Source: Linum tenue (lineage: Eukaryota > Streptophyta > Magnoliopsida > Malpighiales > Linaceae). Taken from it: DNA of 64,000 bases. The position numbers and the translations under genes are program-made. The stretch covers positions 44,599,134 through 44,663,133 of the forward strand of contig CAMGYJ010000010.1 of the NCBI GenBank assembly GCA_946122785.1, given 5' to 3'. The notes below the pieces were generated by a model. That model was given only the letters and a program-made list of their open reading frames with translations. It was not told the origin of the DNA and ran no database searches. Below, piece by piece: positions 36,311 to 47,262 of this stretch (the stretch's first letter is position 1; each line of letters starts with the position of its first letter).

Positions 36311-36690
36311 AGGCTGTCAAACCGGTTCTAATCGTTACGCTGGTTTTGTAAGTAACATGATCTAATCGGTTTATATGTTGGTTTAGTTAAAAATATGTGA
36401 GGAAAGATAGAAAGCATTAACACCAAATGAATTATGCATTCAGATTCTCATACTCGAATCCAAAAAAAAAAACTCTTTTCAATTTTGTTAAGTAATTCCA
36501 CTAAACCGACACCCATCGTTTGTTTAGGAACCGAAAAACTGATCATTGTAGTTCAACCACCGATTTAATTACCAATTTTAACTACCGCAGAACCGCTTCG
36601 TACCAGTGATCTTCCAGCCGCGAGGTTTACATCCAATGCCAATTGAATCGAGTTGTCCCGATCGTCGACATACCAGTGGTTTGACAACCA
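36311..36690. mobile_element. Possible hAT-like MITE just upstream of a CEP promoter
   Basis: AGGCTGTCAAACCGG at the left mirrors the right end CCAGTGGTTTGACAACC. About 380 bases, with several ACCG/CGGTT words inside, as in other small hAT-type elements. No target duplication was found. It ends about 30 bases before the TATA-like stretch of the CEP gene at 36840. Confidence 0.5.
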
Positions 36691-36719
36691 TGCTAGCTAG
36701 CTAGCTCCCATACAATATA

Positions 36720-36729
36720 CTATATATAT
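36720..36729 (+). promoter_or_regulatory. TATA-like element of the fourth CEP gene
   Basis: CTATATATAT lies 120 bases upstream of the ATG, between a GCTAGCTAGCTAGC run and a CCACCACCACCACACC tract. Spacing is as in the other CEP genes, but the motif is a TA repeat rather than TATAAATA. Confidence 0.55.
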
Positions 36730-36839
36730 CCACCACCACCACACCATTGCTGCTTCATCTCTCTCTCACACTGAAAACTAAGCCTGCATTCGAGCCCATT
36801 AATTTCCTATTCAATAGTTTCAACCATCGACATTAAAAA

Positions 36840-37172
36840 ATGGCAAATACTTCATCGAATATTCGGGTGTTCTTCTTCCTCTTGTTCCTCTCGTCTGCTC
36901 AACTATTCCGCTGCATCCATGGCGCCAGGCATTTGGAGGCGGCGGTAGCAAGACGAAGCAACAGTGCGATATTCCTCCAAAGCTCGTCGACGTCGACGTC
37001 GGCGCCGTCGAATATTTTTGTTGCCACAATTGCAAAATTGAGAGATGTGATAAAGACGGCATTATCAAGCCGCCATTATAATCATGGTGATATAAGGAAG
37101 CATATGAAAGATGGGTTCGTGGATGCTTTTCGACCCACCACACCTGGTCACAGTCCTGGAGTTGGTCATTAG
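36840..37172 (+). CDS. CEP: CEP precursor, single domain at the very C terminus (110 aa)
   Basis: Residues about 8-28 form a Phe/Leu-rich secretory leader ending near CIHGARHLEA. The spacer contains a serine-rich stretch and, unlike the other four, a helix-prone segment with basic residues (IAKLRDVIKTAL and DIRKHMK). The CEP domain AFRPTTPGHSPGVGH is residues 96-110 and is the absolute C terminus, so only N-terminal cleavage and C-terminal proline/histidine handling are needed to free the peptide. The start is ATGG with A at -3. No intron. ARHLEA resembles GRHLRP in the gene at 40768. Function by family: secreted CEP hormone precursor. Confidence 0.95.
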   Translation: MANTSSNIRVFFFLLFLSSAQLFRCIHGARHLEAAVARRSNSAIFLQSSSTSTSAPSNIFVATIAKLRDVIKTALSSRHYNHGDIRKHMKDGFVDAFRPTTPGHSPGVGH

Positions 37173-39400
37173 TTGATTAGTAATTAATTAATATATCATG
37201 TGTATTTGTGTTATTTGATATTGTTATTTTCATGAATGTTGTAGTGTAACCCAATTATTTCTAAATTTTATTATTATTTCAAATCGCTCAGTTTAACTAT
37301 CATGGGATGAACCGTTGCAATGGTTGGAGATTCTGAACGAACCAATTTTAATGGTTTGGGCTCAAACTTGTTTGTATGCGTTATTTCCACAAATAAAAAA
37401 AAAACTGAGTCGGCGTGGTTCTCGCCCATTCACCGTACGTGTTCTTTGTTTTCTGGAGTTTGAGGTACCGCGCTATACCGGAAAAGATACGTCATTTCTG
37501 GTCATGGGAGGAGGAATTATTTTTGTAACGTTGTATACTAGAGGTGAATAAAATTTATTAAGAACGGACAGTGTATTCTGCCGACTACTATGATTGTATG
37601 TACCTGCCTGATTTCATGATGTTGTATATAATTTCTGTTGCAAGAAATTCAATATAGTGACGTTTCGATAAAAAAAATTATAAAATTGAGAAGGAAAATC
37701 ATGCAAATTGATTTCAAAAATCTAACTAATTGAACTATTGAAAGCAGCAATTCGACCTAGGAAAAAAAATGAAAAAACAGAAAGAAAAAAAGAAAAAAAA
37801 AAGAAATGAAACGTGGAGTGAGTGAGTATGAGTATCCACTAGTTCTTGTCCGGAGAATTTTTAATCATTTGAAATCCGCGTATTCCCAGATTTCTGTCTT
37901 TTCTTTATTGATTCTTCATTAAGCCTGCAACAGAAGGGGGAATAATAAAGGCATTAGTATTTCCCCTTTTTTTCTAGCTAATCTTTGCCATTAACTGCAA
38001 GCCGCAGGAAGAGAATCATAACTTTGGTTTGCTAATGATGGGTATTAAGTTCTTAATAAATCCTGATTAGGGAAAGGACAAAAGTCCCACCAACGTTTCC
38101 AGTTGGTAATTAACGAAAAGGTCTGCAAAGCTAGCTAGCAAGCAGTACCAGTAGCTGGATCGTAACCGATCACCAATTAAGTTAATGAACAGTACATTAA
38201 TCATAACTTCAGTGGGGAGGTGCATATGCTAGCAGTTATGGGACAGGTTACGGTGATTACTATAAAGTAATCATCACCATGGTTACTAAGGGTAAATTGG
38301 GCATGGAAAAATAAATTGTGAAAATGATCAAACATGTTCTTCTGTTGAAATTTGCTTCTAAAGACCGTCAATCATGATCGAACCTTGGTTTGAGCGACAC
38401 AAATGTCTAAAATATTCCACATAATTATTTCCCTTTGGAATTGTTTTGTTTCTTTTGTATGCCCAAATACCTCTAATAATTTCAGCTTAATGAGATCCGG
38501 AGAAGTAAATGAGGGGGAAAACTGACATTTTCCTCCCCAATGTTGCCGATGTCGCGGGTAGTGTGAATCTCGGTTCAACCGTGGTTGACCATTTCTTAAT
38601 GGAAATTTTAACATAAGGGCATGTTTCATAATTTTTCTAAAGTACAAGAACATGTTTGATGTAAAAAATAGTAGAAAGACATGTTTGATCAAATGATATA
38701 GTAAAGGGGTATATTATATCTGTAACCCTAATTAAAATTTTAAGCTGACTATTCAAACTAATAAAACTGATCCAACTCAACCCACTATTCGCACTGATAT
38801 TGCAAACTCATGTTTGATATATTTTTGACCATTTCAGTAGATTATTTTCAGACTTTCTGGTTACAAAGTTGATAATTATGTGATCATTCTTAGGGAGAAA
38901 AGAAATATATTACGAATCTTGTTCGAGCTGCTTTCAAAACTTTATTATATGAATCAATTCTACATTTCCAAGCATCCACCTAACTCAACAAATCTTAACA
39001 TTCACAATAACATATTGAAAGAGGAAACAACGTAACTGATCTATACTACATTTTAACAAATCACAAGAAGTAATCAACCAAAAGAAACAATGACATGAAA
39101 TAAACGGCAGACGACTCACTCTCAACTATCGCGCACACGCTCTATATAGGTAAGGGAAAACTAGTAGAATTTGTACCTCCACGCACAGGGAACAAAGCAT
39201 GCAATGTCTAAACAATGAGAAAGTTGAAAACTTTTCATGTTTCCATGGGCCATGGAAGGCAAATAGAATATGAGACAACGAGCACAACCTCTTGGATGGC
39301 TATAAGCTAAGGTCTAAGCCACACCTCTTCCGCCCATTCTCTCCCTTCCCTCTTTTATTTTTTTCCACCTTTTGGGCTTTTAATAGTCCCACTACCCATG
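37173..39400. other. Intergenic, no gene recognised; small stem-loop
   Basis: GGTGATTACTATAAAGTAAT followed by CATCACC (about 38252-38277) forms a short stem-loop that may be a MITE relic. The frames at 37315 and 38372 have no recognisable domain. Confidence 0.5.
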
Positions 39401-39408
39401 ATACGTTA

Positions 39409-39840
39409 TAGGAACGACAATTTAGACCTGATCTGTTTTATTCGATCTGTTTGATTTATTTGGGCCGGGTCCGACACACTTTATAGGCGGGGGAGGCGGG
39501 CATGGGTACCTCTCATCGACCTGACCTGTCCTGACCCGCCCCATTCTCGACCCGTTCTTGCCTAAATTACATGTAATTTTAGTCAAATTACTTAATATTT
39601 TCCTCTTATTACATCATATTTTAGCTATAATGTAAATAAATAAAAATCTCAATTTCTCCAATAATTTAACTACATTTTATCACATTGTGGTTTCTTTCTT
39701 GGTCTTTTAATGAAAATAACTACATACCCATTGGGTCGACCTGCCCCGACCCGCACCCCGTGATAAATTATCCGACCTGCCATCAGGCAGGTATTGGTAT
39801 CGAGATACCCCACCCCGGACCTGCCCCATTGTCATTCCTA
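39409..39840. mobile_element. hAT-like non-autonomous element, 432 bases (family copy 2)
   Basis: The ends are TAGGAACGACAAT and, inverted, TAGGAATGACAAT. The interior matches the 10288-10745 element over most of its length, including the CCTAAATTACATGTAAT and TGGTCTTTTAATGAAAATAA regions. Flanking duplication is not evident. Confidence 0.78.
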
Positions 39841-40640
39841 ATTTATGTTGGCCTGAATCACATATGGTCATAAACTAAATTAAATGGTCTTACTAATTCG
39901 AGTTATTAAGATATTTTTATATATGGATCTTAACCACTTTCTTACATGTCCTGTCAAACGAAAGTTAACTTATGGGCTTTAAGCCTGCGCATGCACAATA
40001 TACCATGTGTTTTAGGACAACTGTTAATATTGGTGGTCGTCAGGACTTAAACACGAACGACAAACCAGTTTTGCTACCATGTCATAAACAAATCGGTTCT
40101 AATGAATCGAATTGTTGCGAAAGATCTATATGGATTCTGAGCCACTTTCCTTACACAATCACGCATGTCATAAACTAGTTAGTCTCAATAACTCGAGTTG
40201 TTGGGAGAAGCTGGTTTATGACATGGTACATCAGAACCTACTATGATCAAGAGATCTTATGTTCGAATCCCGACGTCCCTATTTGTTAAGCACATGGTAT
40301 TCCGACATGTGCAAACTTCAAGCCCATATAAGTAGGATTCCGTTTCTCTCAAATCTCAATAACTCGAGTTAGGAAGAATTATTTCCTTACAAAACAAACC
40401 CATCAGAATTGAAATTGCTATCTCATAAAGGAATCCCTCTTTACCTCCACTACCCTGTTCCCCAACACATGCTTGTGCCCTCTTTCAAATCAACCATCAA
40501 ACAAACAAACAAACAAACTGATGTGTACAGTGTCCCAAACCCGTTGTTACCATGTTTCACCATTTGAAAAAAATAGACAAGACATGCATGAGATCGAATA
40601 AGAATTTTTGTTTTAAGTTTTTCCCTTAGCCATATATCCA
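39841..40640. other. Intergenic upstream of the fifth CEP gene
   Basis: Contains two similar stretches with TCTCAATAACTCGAGTT (near 40183 and 40356). Otherwise I see nothing to assign. Confidence 0.55.
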
Positions 40641-40647
40641 ATCGTAC

Positions 40648-40655
40648 TATAAATA
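40648..40655 (+). promoter_or_regulatory. TATA box of the fifth CEP gene
   Basis: TATAAATA lies 120 bases upstream of the ATG, the same layout as in the three other TATAAATA-bearing CEP genes here. Confidence 0.72.
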
Positions 40656-40767
40656 CCAAGGGTCTTAAGTCCCATTTGAGAGAAAGACAAAGAGAGATAG
40701 ATAGATTCTTCAGTTCTTCTTGTAGCTTTGCAACCCAACTTACCCTAACCATACTAAACCTTGTAGC

Positions 40768-41034
40768 ATGGCGATCAACAGAGAAACTTCAGTACTTAGT
40801 GTCCTTGTAATCTTCCTCATGATCATATCACGTGACCATACATCTATGTGCGTACAAGGCCGGCATTTGAGGCCGCCGGCGGTGAGTGATCCTTCTACCA
40901 AGGTGTCGTCCGAGCTACTAGGCGGGACAACGGCGGCCGGCGGCGTGGGGAGGAAGATGGATTACAATGTGGATGATTTCCGACCAACCACACCGGGGCA
41001 TAGCCCGGGAGTTGGGCACTCCATCAATAATTAA
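40768..41034 (+). CDS. CEP: CEP precursor, single domain (88 aa)
   Basis: This is the smallest CEP precursor in the cluster. The hydrophobic leader covers residues about 8-29, followed by GRHLRPP. The spacer is short and Gly/Ser/Thr-rich. The CEP domain DFRPTTPGHSPGVGH (residues 70-84) is identical to that of the 11276 gene although the rest of the two proteins differs. The tail is SINN. ATGG start, no intron. The mature peptide predicted here and from 11276 would be indistinguishable to a receptor, so differences between these two genes must lie in expression or processing. That last point is inference. Confidence 0.95.
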   Translation: MAINRETSVLSVLVIFLMIISRDHTSMCVQGRHLRPPAVSDPSTKVSSELLGGTTAAGGVGRKMDYNVDDFRPTTPGHSPGVGHSINN

Positions 41035-43290
41035 ACCCCACGTTTCCATTCTTCTTTGTTTTTTGTGTCTCCATTGTTTTTGGTCCTTTTGTTGCCGTTG
41101 GGTGGCCGGAGGCAGATTGTTGGCTTTGTGTTGGTTAGTTTCTTTTTTCTTTTTTTCAAGTGGGGATAGAGCAGAGGAGATGTGGGGAGTGCTTTAGATT
41201 TGCATCTTCTGAATTTTCAAATTTTGGTGTATAGAGGAGGCTACAGATTAATATGTCGAAACTCGGACGTAGTTTTAAATGAGTTTGCTCTCTTAAAACT
41301 TGTGTTTGAGCCTCCCATCGGCTGGATTTCGAGATATCTGAGGCGGGATTCGAACAAAACACCTCTTGGCCAGAGAATGTATCTTGTACGTACTCTCACT
41401 AACACAAACATCATCCTATCATCGAGCGGCAAGCACTTCATGTAATTTTGGAGGGTGTGGGCAAAGTGAAAATAAAGAAGCATATGAAGACTTAAGAGAC
41501 AAAGTATATAGAGAAGTACTAGCAGTTAATGTATATGGCTTGTTTATTTCCGAGAACAGAACTCCTGTTCATACAAGACGGGGAGTGCGTACATGTGGGT
41601 CAGGCGCCTGCCAGACTATTAATGCTATGGTCGGGGTGCCTGACATTTTCTAGGCATTGTCTATGTACTCTTTGTCAGAATGGTGGCTGACAACACTGTA
41701 GCTTTTTATCTCCTACCAATATGAATAATAGTTACGTATACCAACAAAGGAATATTGGATCGTCAAAATATTATCTGAAAATTTATGTAGCACCGAAAAT
41801 TTACGATAAAGTTGTACGAAAATATTACAAAATGCCTTCGAGTTAGTGGATGACCTAAATATATATTTCACATTTGTACAAATGGCAAAGGTCTTGACCC
41901 AACCCCCACCATAAGACGAATGATGTGAACTAAACTAAGTCATGCCCTCTTTGCAATCTCTTAAAGAGACCTCTCTCATTTAGGAGCACAACCACACCCT
42001 TAGGGTTGGCGTAGTTCCTTCATCATGAAAAGATAGAAAAAGGGGAGGCAGAGCATGACACATAACCATGAAGGAAGAATTAGCTAGCACACAATGTTGT
42101 GTCGAGTTTTAAATAGGCCAAGCAGCAAGCCGCAAATTCGGCCAAATTGAACCGGCCGGCAGGACTGTAATTTTGTAACCCCACATTTTGTACTGTTTGT
42201 CCGATGCCCTAAAGCACCACTAATTAGCACCATTGCGCCAACCTTAAAGTACTCCGTACGCCAAAATCCTTTTTTCATGATCTATTGTATATCTCCCATC
42301 GCACGATTTTAAGGTGCATAATGATACAGAACTATCATCATCGCGGCAGAAGTCTTTGCCGCGAAAATAGATGGATGGGTTGCGCCTGTCTGGTATGAAA
42401 GTGGCGATTGTTATTACGGTCCCCAACTCTTCAAACACTGTAAAAACGAGGGCGTTTGATACATACAAATTCAGAAGCCTACACTACCGTTACCCTACTC
42501 CTATGGAGATTCCTTCAAAGCTCCGCGATTACAACTAACGCTACAGTTATATATAGAGGATCATTCATTGAGGAAAGCTCGGTAAACTACAAAAGAAAAG
42601 GGGTAGTTGAAACAAGTTATGGGTGTGTCGGATTGTGATTGTGTCGCTTTTCTTTAGAAGCTTGCTTCAAGTTTTGTTGCAAAGAGTCGTCCAACTCCTC
42701 TCTCTTCTCTTTTCGAAAAGTAGCTCCGTAGCATCTAAACTAGTCAGTTGTCATCAATGAAAGTCTATATGCACGTCAGCGTGTCAAAATAGTCATCCAT
42801 CCATCCATCGTGTTGTCATATTAAATTGGATGGTAACCATGTTGTCACGTTAGATTTTCCATTTCTTCTACCTCAGAAATTTTAGTTGGTGCTCCCAAGA
42901 AGTCACAGACGGCAGCATAAACAGGACACTTTTCTTTCTCGTAGCAGGCCCCGGTCCAGCTGAGTGGGCTCTTCAACCCTAGCTGTGGCCTGTCATTTGG
43001 AGTCACTTGGTCCATTGCAGTCCAACGCCATCCATGTCATGGGCTTTTTGCCCCTTTTCCAATTGCACGCCTGCGGCCCACCGAGGAGATAGAGGCCGCA
43101 ACAAGAAATCTCATTTGCCAAAAGAACGTTTTTTTTTTTAATTTACAAGGTGGTATAATGGTGAATTAAATCACATATAGAGAGGGAGTTACTCCCTTGT
43201 TAGTAGATTACATGATTTTTCCTAAATTAATGAGATAATTTCCTAAAAATCTAATGCACAACTTGCCTATTAAATTATTTTATCTTTGAA
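41035..43290. other. Intergenic, no gene recognised
   Basis: Several short frames on both strands between 41150 and 42640 lack recognisable domains. ATCCATCCATCCATC occurs near 42793. Nothing else is assignable. Confidence 0.5.
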
Positions 43291-43293
43291 TAA

Positions 43294-43738
43294 GGGGTAG
43301 TTTGGATGGATCAAATTGATGAGTCAATGCAGGATGAGAGAATTGGGCTAAATTATCCCGTTTGGCTGCAAAAAGTAGGAATGAGGCAATTGGAATTTGG
43401 ACATGAGACAATTGCAATTGCTTCATTATGGGTCAATGTCAATTACTTGGGTGGGAGGGAGGTAATCTACATTGCTCCATTTTATGGATCATTTTTCCCA
43501 ATCTGACCTCTTTTATTTACTTTCTTTTTTCTTTCTTCCTTTCACAAGATAGAGAAGGGTAAAAGAATGAGGGCAAATATGTATTTTCATAAAATGCCTC
43601 ATACAATTGTCTCATTTCAAATTACAAGTCAAACAAGACAATTATCTAAACATTTCCTCATACAATTAGCTCATTTTCTAAAAAGAGACTTTTGTTCCAA
43701 ATTGCCTCATTTTAAGAATGTTCCAACCAAACGATCCC
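43294..43738. mobile_element. PIF/Harbinger-like MITE, 445 bases, TAA target duplication
   Basis: GGGGTAGTTTGGATGG at the left mirrors CCAACCAAACGATCCC at the right, with TAA on both sides (43291-43293 and 43739-43741). The interior repeats GAGGCAATT/CATTTTA-type words. No transposase frame. Confidence 0.85.
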
Positions 43739-43741
43739 TAA

Positions 43742-44725
43742 TAATTATTAAAAAAATTTAGGGCTGCAACCGTGGAAAGGGTGATTACCAGGTATGATAA
43801 TTTTCTGAAAGTACTGGTAAGCATGTATTTTCTCAAAAAAAAACACCATTAATATCAACTTATGGCCCTAACTTATTTGTTGATAATAATTTTTAGTTGG
43901 TGGTAATCCTTCATTTTCCCTTGGACTTCATAATAATTATTAAGCTGCGTGTTTGATAATTAATGCATTGCATATTATTATTAATTGTGCTGGAATCTTA
44001 CAGACAATATGCATAGCGCGGAATCCCCAAGCATTATTGGTTTGATTAGAGCTTTCACATTACATTATGATTCGGAATCTTACAGTTGACTATTGTGGCC
44101 AATAGGGAGATATCATGAATATCATACACTATTTCCTCCAAGTGAACCTTTCACTACTCCAGAATACAATGGTGTGAAATTAAATAATAAATGATGAAGT
44201 CTAATAGTAATTTAGATGAGATTACCCTCCTGGAAAGGCTCTTACAGGTGGTGGTGGAGGCAAAAATTAAGACGGAACGGATAAAAGATATAATCTTAAG
44301 TGATTTGAATTGTGGTAACTCGAATCGAATGGAGGTAGAGATTTATCGATTACTTTATTTTACAAAATTGTTACGAATTGAGTTTGTATATTTCCAAGTG
44401 GAGAATGACTATAGCCCCAACCTTTAACCTACCTCCGCCATGGTCTTCAATGTCATTGGCCTTGCAAAGATGCGGGACGATACAGGGGCGGGCCAAATCA
44501 TGAGCTGCGATCCAATAGTAAAAGGTATCTTAAGATCAAGGATCAAACCATCATAGAATTCATCCGATTTGGTCAGATACAAATATCGATTTGATCCATT
44601 TTTTTCAGTGTTTATAAATTTATGAGACTAAGAACCGGGCAAGTGGGCAACACTACATTCGGTCTATTGAGGTCCAGTTGAAACGTTGATAAACAAAAAG
44701 CATTGCACACCCCTTGAATTGATAA
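43742..44725. other. Intergenic, no gene recognised
   Basis: AT-rich. The 44191-44427 frame has no recognisable domain. Confidence 0.5.
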
Positions 44726-44959
44726 AATAGAAGAGGCTTAATTGCAAGTTTGATCACTCAAATCGCTGCAAAATTTCACGTTTGCCACTCAAATTAATTT
44801 ATTCCATTTATAGTCACTTAAATTAGGTTAACAGTCCAAGTTTGGTCACTGGCCGTTAGTCTCCGTTAAATTTTGCTGATGTGGCGGTCAATTCTTATAG
44901 TTGACCGTTAAATGCATGACGTGGCAATTAAAAATAAAATAAAATAAATTTAAAATTTG

Positions 44960-45147
44960 CACATCAGCCCAGTCCTCCAATTCTCGAAGCGCTTACTCTC
45001 CAAACGAATCTGGGTCACCATCTCCCCGACCCGATTCATCGCCAACACCGCCACTCTCACCCGCGCCGCCAGAAGCGACATCCATCTCCGCCCCATCTCC
45101 GACGGCTACGACGAAGGCTGAATCGCTTCTGCCGAGGACGGCCACTG
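44960..45147 (+). pseudogene. Captured fragment of a UGT74-like glycosyltransferase
   Basis: The plus-strand frame reads HISPVLQFSKRLLSK, then TRFIANT, then PISDGYDEG. This is the N-terminal region of plant UDP-glycosyltransferases of the UGT74 type (GHI.P.LQFSKRL, ISDG.DEGG), which glucosylate small molecules. A TGA at 45119-45121 sits where the second glycine of DEGG would be. There is no start codon, no C-terminal PSPG box and no more than 63 codons, so it cannot be functional. The subfamily call rests on remembered consensus. Confidence 0.78.
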
Positions 45148-45930
45148 TGACCCGTCTCTCGTGGCTTCATTGATATCTGCGTATGCCCACTGTGACCGCC
45201 TCAATTTAGCTCATAAAGTTGTTGACCAGGTCTTTAATTGGACTGTGAATCTAGTTGCTCTGAATGAGACCCTTCACAGCTTCATTAAATCCAGAGATTC
45301 AGAGTTGGCCAGAAAGGTGTTCGATAAAATGCCTGACCGAGATGTGATGACTTGGAACTCCATGATTGGAGGTTACGTTGATAATGGGCGTTTTGAGGAA
45401 GCCTTGAGGCTCTTCACAATGATGCTTACTTCAAATGTTGTTCCGAACAAGTTCACTTTTGGATCTGTTATGCCTGGTTGTGCAAAGCTTGGTAGTCTCC
45501 CTTGGCTCAGTGGCTGCATCAGCTGATGATCGATATGAGAATTGAAGTTAATTACATCCTGGTTGCAGCTATGATCGATATGTATTCCAAATGTGGTGGA
45601 ATAGAAGCTGCAAAAAGTATATTCGAGAGGGTTCAGCGGGATGATGTTTCGATTTGGAACTCAATGATCAATGGCTTAGCAATACATGGTTTGGCACGGG
45701 ATGCAATTGCAGTGTTCTCAAAGATGGACTTCGAAGATATTACTCCGGATGCTATAACATTTCTCGGAATTCTGTCCGCTTGTAGTCATTCTGGTTTGGT
45801 CAAAGAAGGCCGACATTACTTCAATCTGATGAAAAGTCGGTGCTCGATCGAGCCACAACATGAGCATTACGGTTCCTTTGTTGACCTCTTGGGTCGAGCT
45901 GGACTTCTTGAGGAAGCTTATGAGGAAAGG
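45148..45930 (+). pseudogene. Captured PPR-protein fragment, frameshifted
   Basis: Two overlapping plus-strand frames make up a pentatricopeptide-repeat fragment. The first (to the stop near 45526) has RDVMTWNSMIGGYVDNGRF and an EEALRLFTMM helix. The second, entered near 45500, has DMYSKCGGIEAA, VSIWNSMINGLAIHGL, ITFLGILSACSHSGLV and YGSFVDLLGRAGLLEEA, the order typical of PLS-class PPR proteins. These act in organelle RNA processing. The frameshift near 45500, the missing start and the missing C terminus make it a pseudogene. Confidence 0.88.
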
Positions 45931-46187
45931 GGTAATCGTGTCATGGTAATGGTAGAGGAAGCCTGGGCCGATATATCGCTCCTGCAATATATCTTAGGAA
46001 ACAAGGGCAGATCGCTTCCGTAGCCTGGGCCGAGCTGGTTTCCTGCCGGTGTCATCATACTGGCAACAAATTCTAGCAGTGGTGTTTGTTGTACGGCGGA
46101 TGAGAGCCGCCGAGCGGAGGCGCCGGGAACGTTGGAGATCAAGACGAGGAGAAGAAGGGAGAAGAGGGTAATCGGAAGAGGACCCAA
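45918..46187 (-). pseudogene. Captured fragment on the minus strand with a signal-peptide-like start
   Basis: An 89-codon open stretch on the minus strand begins GPLPITLFSLLLLVLISNVP and continues ASARRLSS, which looks like a cleavable secretory leader followed by a mature start. There is no ATG: the frame begins at a TTG and meets an in-frame stop upstream. I do not recognise the gene. Its direction is opposite to the UGT and PPR pieces, which suggests an independent capture. Its left boundary with the PPR piece lies near 45930-46020, where AGCCTGGGCCGA is repeated (45960 and 46022). Confidence 0.45.
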
Positions 46188-46821
46188 CGAAGCCTTAAGT
46201 TGATATCAGTTCATGGGATGGGAGCCCTCAGTTGATTGAGAAGGAATTCCTAGCCGAGGTTAGATTAGCAAGGGTTTTTATTATTTTTATTATTTTTTAA
46301 TAGTTGAGGTGGAATTATAATTTTTAAATTTTTTAATTGCCACGTCATGCATTTAACGGTCAACTATAAGAGTTGACCGCCACATCAGCAAAATTAACAG
46401 AGACTAACGGCCAGTGACCAAACTTGAACTGTTAATCTAATTTAAGTGACTATAAATGGAATGAATTAATTTGAGTGGCAAACGTGAAATTTTGTAGCAA
46501 TTCGAGTGACCAAACTTGCAATTAAGCCAATAGAAGAACTCATCTTTTGGTACGTTTTGTTGGTGTTTGTTTAATAATATATAGTAGATGATAAGAAAGA
46601 TGATAATGGGAACTGAATATTGCCTTGTGTTTTGTGCTGTGCCCATAAATGAGAAAGGGTTGCGACAAAATGAAAAGGGGGAAAAGGGTCCTTCTCTGAG
46701 TCATTTACCACTGCAGGGTAGTGGTACTATTGTTAGGACAACCGACCATTATTTGCCGAGTGTCACAAAGGTAAGAGGCCGCCGAAAACAACAAAAACAA
46801 AAGGAAAACATCTCTGGTCAC

Positions 46822-47254
46822 TAGGGCCGAAAATGGGTTCGATCCGCCCCTGATCCTGTGTTGATCTTGTCTGACCCGTCTCCTAAGGGTCAAGATGTAT
46901 AACTGACTCACCCTGATCCTATTTCTTTCATGATCCTATTTGGCCCTTTAGGGTCAGGGTGGGTTAAGAAGGGTCGGATCAGTGGGTCGATCCTAATAAA
47001 TACAATACTTTTCTAAAATTACAATTTGGTACCCATATTTATTTTTTCTTACATTTTGGTACCCAAAATTTTTTCCTTTTACAATTTAGTACCTAAAGTT
47101 TTAAAATTTTACAAATTGGTCAAACGTGTTTGTATGATGCTAAGGGTCATAGGGTCAAAAAGTGACCTGACCCGACCCTAAACTGACCCTGTATAGCTCG
47201 ACCCTGGGGGTCGGGGCGGGTTGGTGGGTTTTAAGGGTCAAACTTACACCCCTA
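46822..47254. mobile_element. hAT-like non-autonomous element, 433 bases
   Basis: The left end is TAGGGCCGAAAATGGG and the inverted right end TAGGGGTGTAAGTTTGAC. It is flanked by CTGGTCAC (46814-46821) and CTTGTCAC (47255-47262), an 8-base duplication with one change. The interior is rich in GACCC/GGGTC words. Confidence 0.75.
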
Positions 47255-47262
47255 CTTGTCAC

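Larger units (their letters stand above)
44735..46528. mobile_element. Pack-MULE-type Mutator-like element carrying gene fragments
   Basis: About 200-base terminal inverted repeats (44735-44935 and 46325-46528, roughly 95 percent alike by eye) begin GGCTTAATTGCAAGTTTG. AATAGAAGA directly flanks both ends (44726-44734 and 46529-46537), an exact 9-base duplication diagnostic of Mutator-like transposition. No transposase is inside. The interior is GC-richer than the surroundings and holds pieces of at least two, probably three, unrelated host genes. High similarity of the two ends suggests a fairly recent insertion. Confidence 0.95.
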
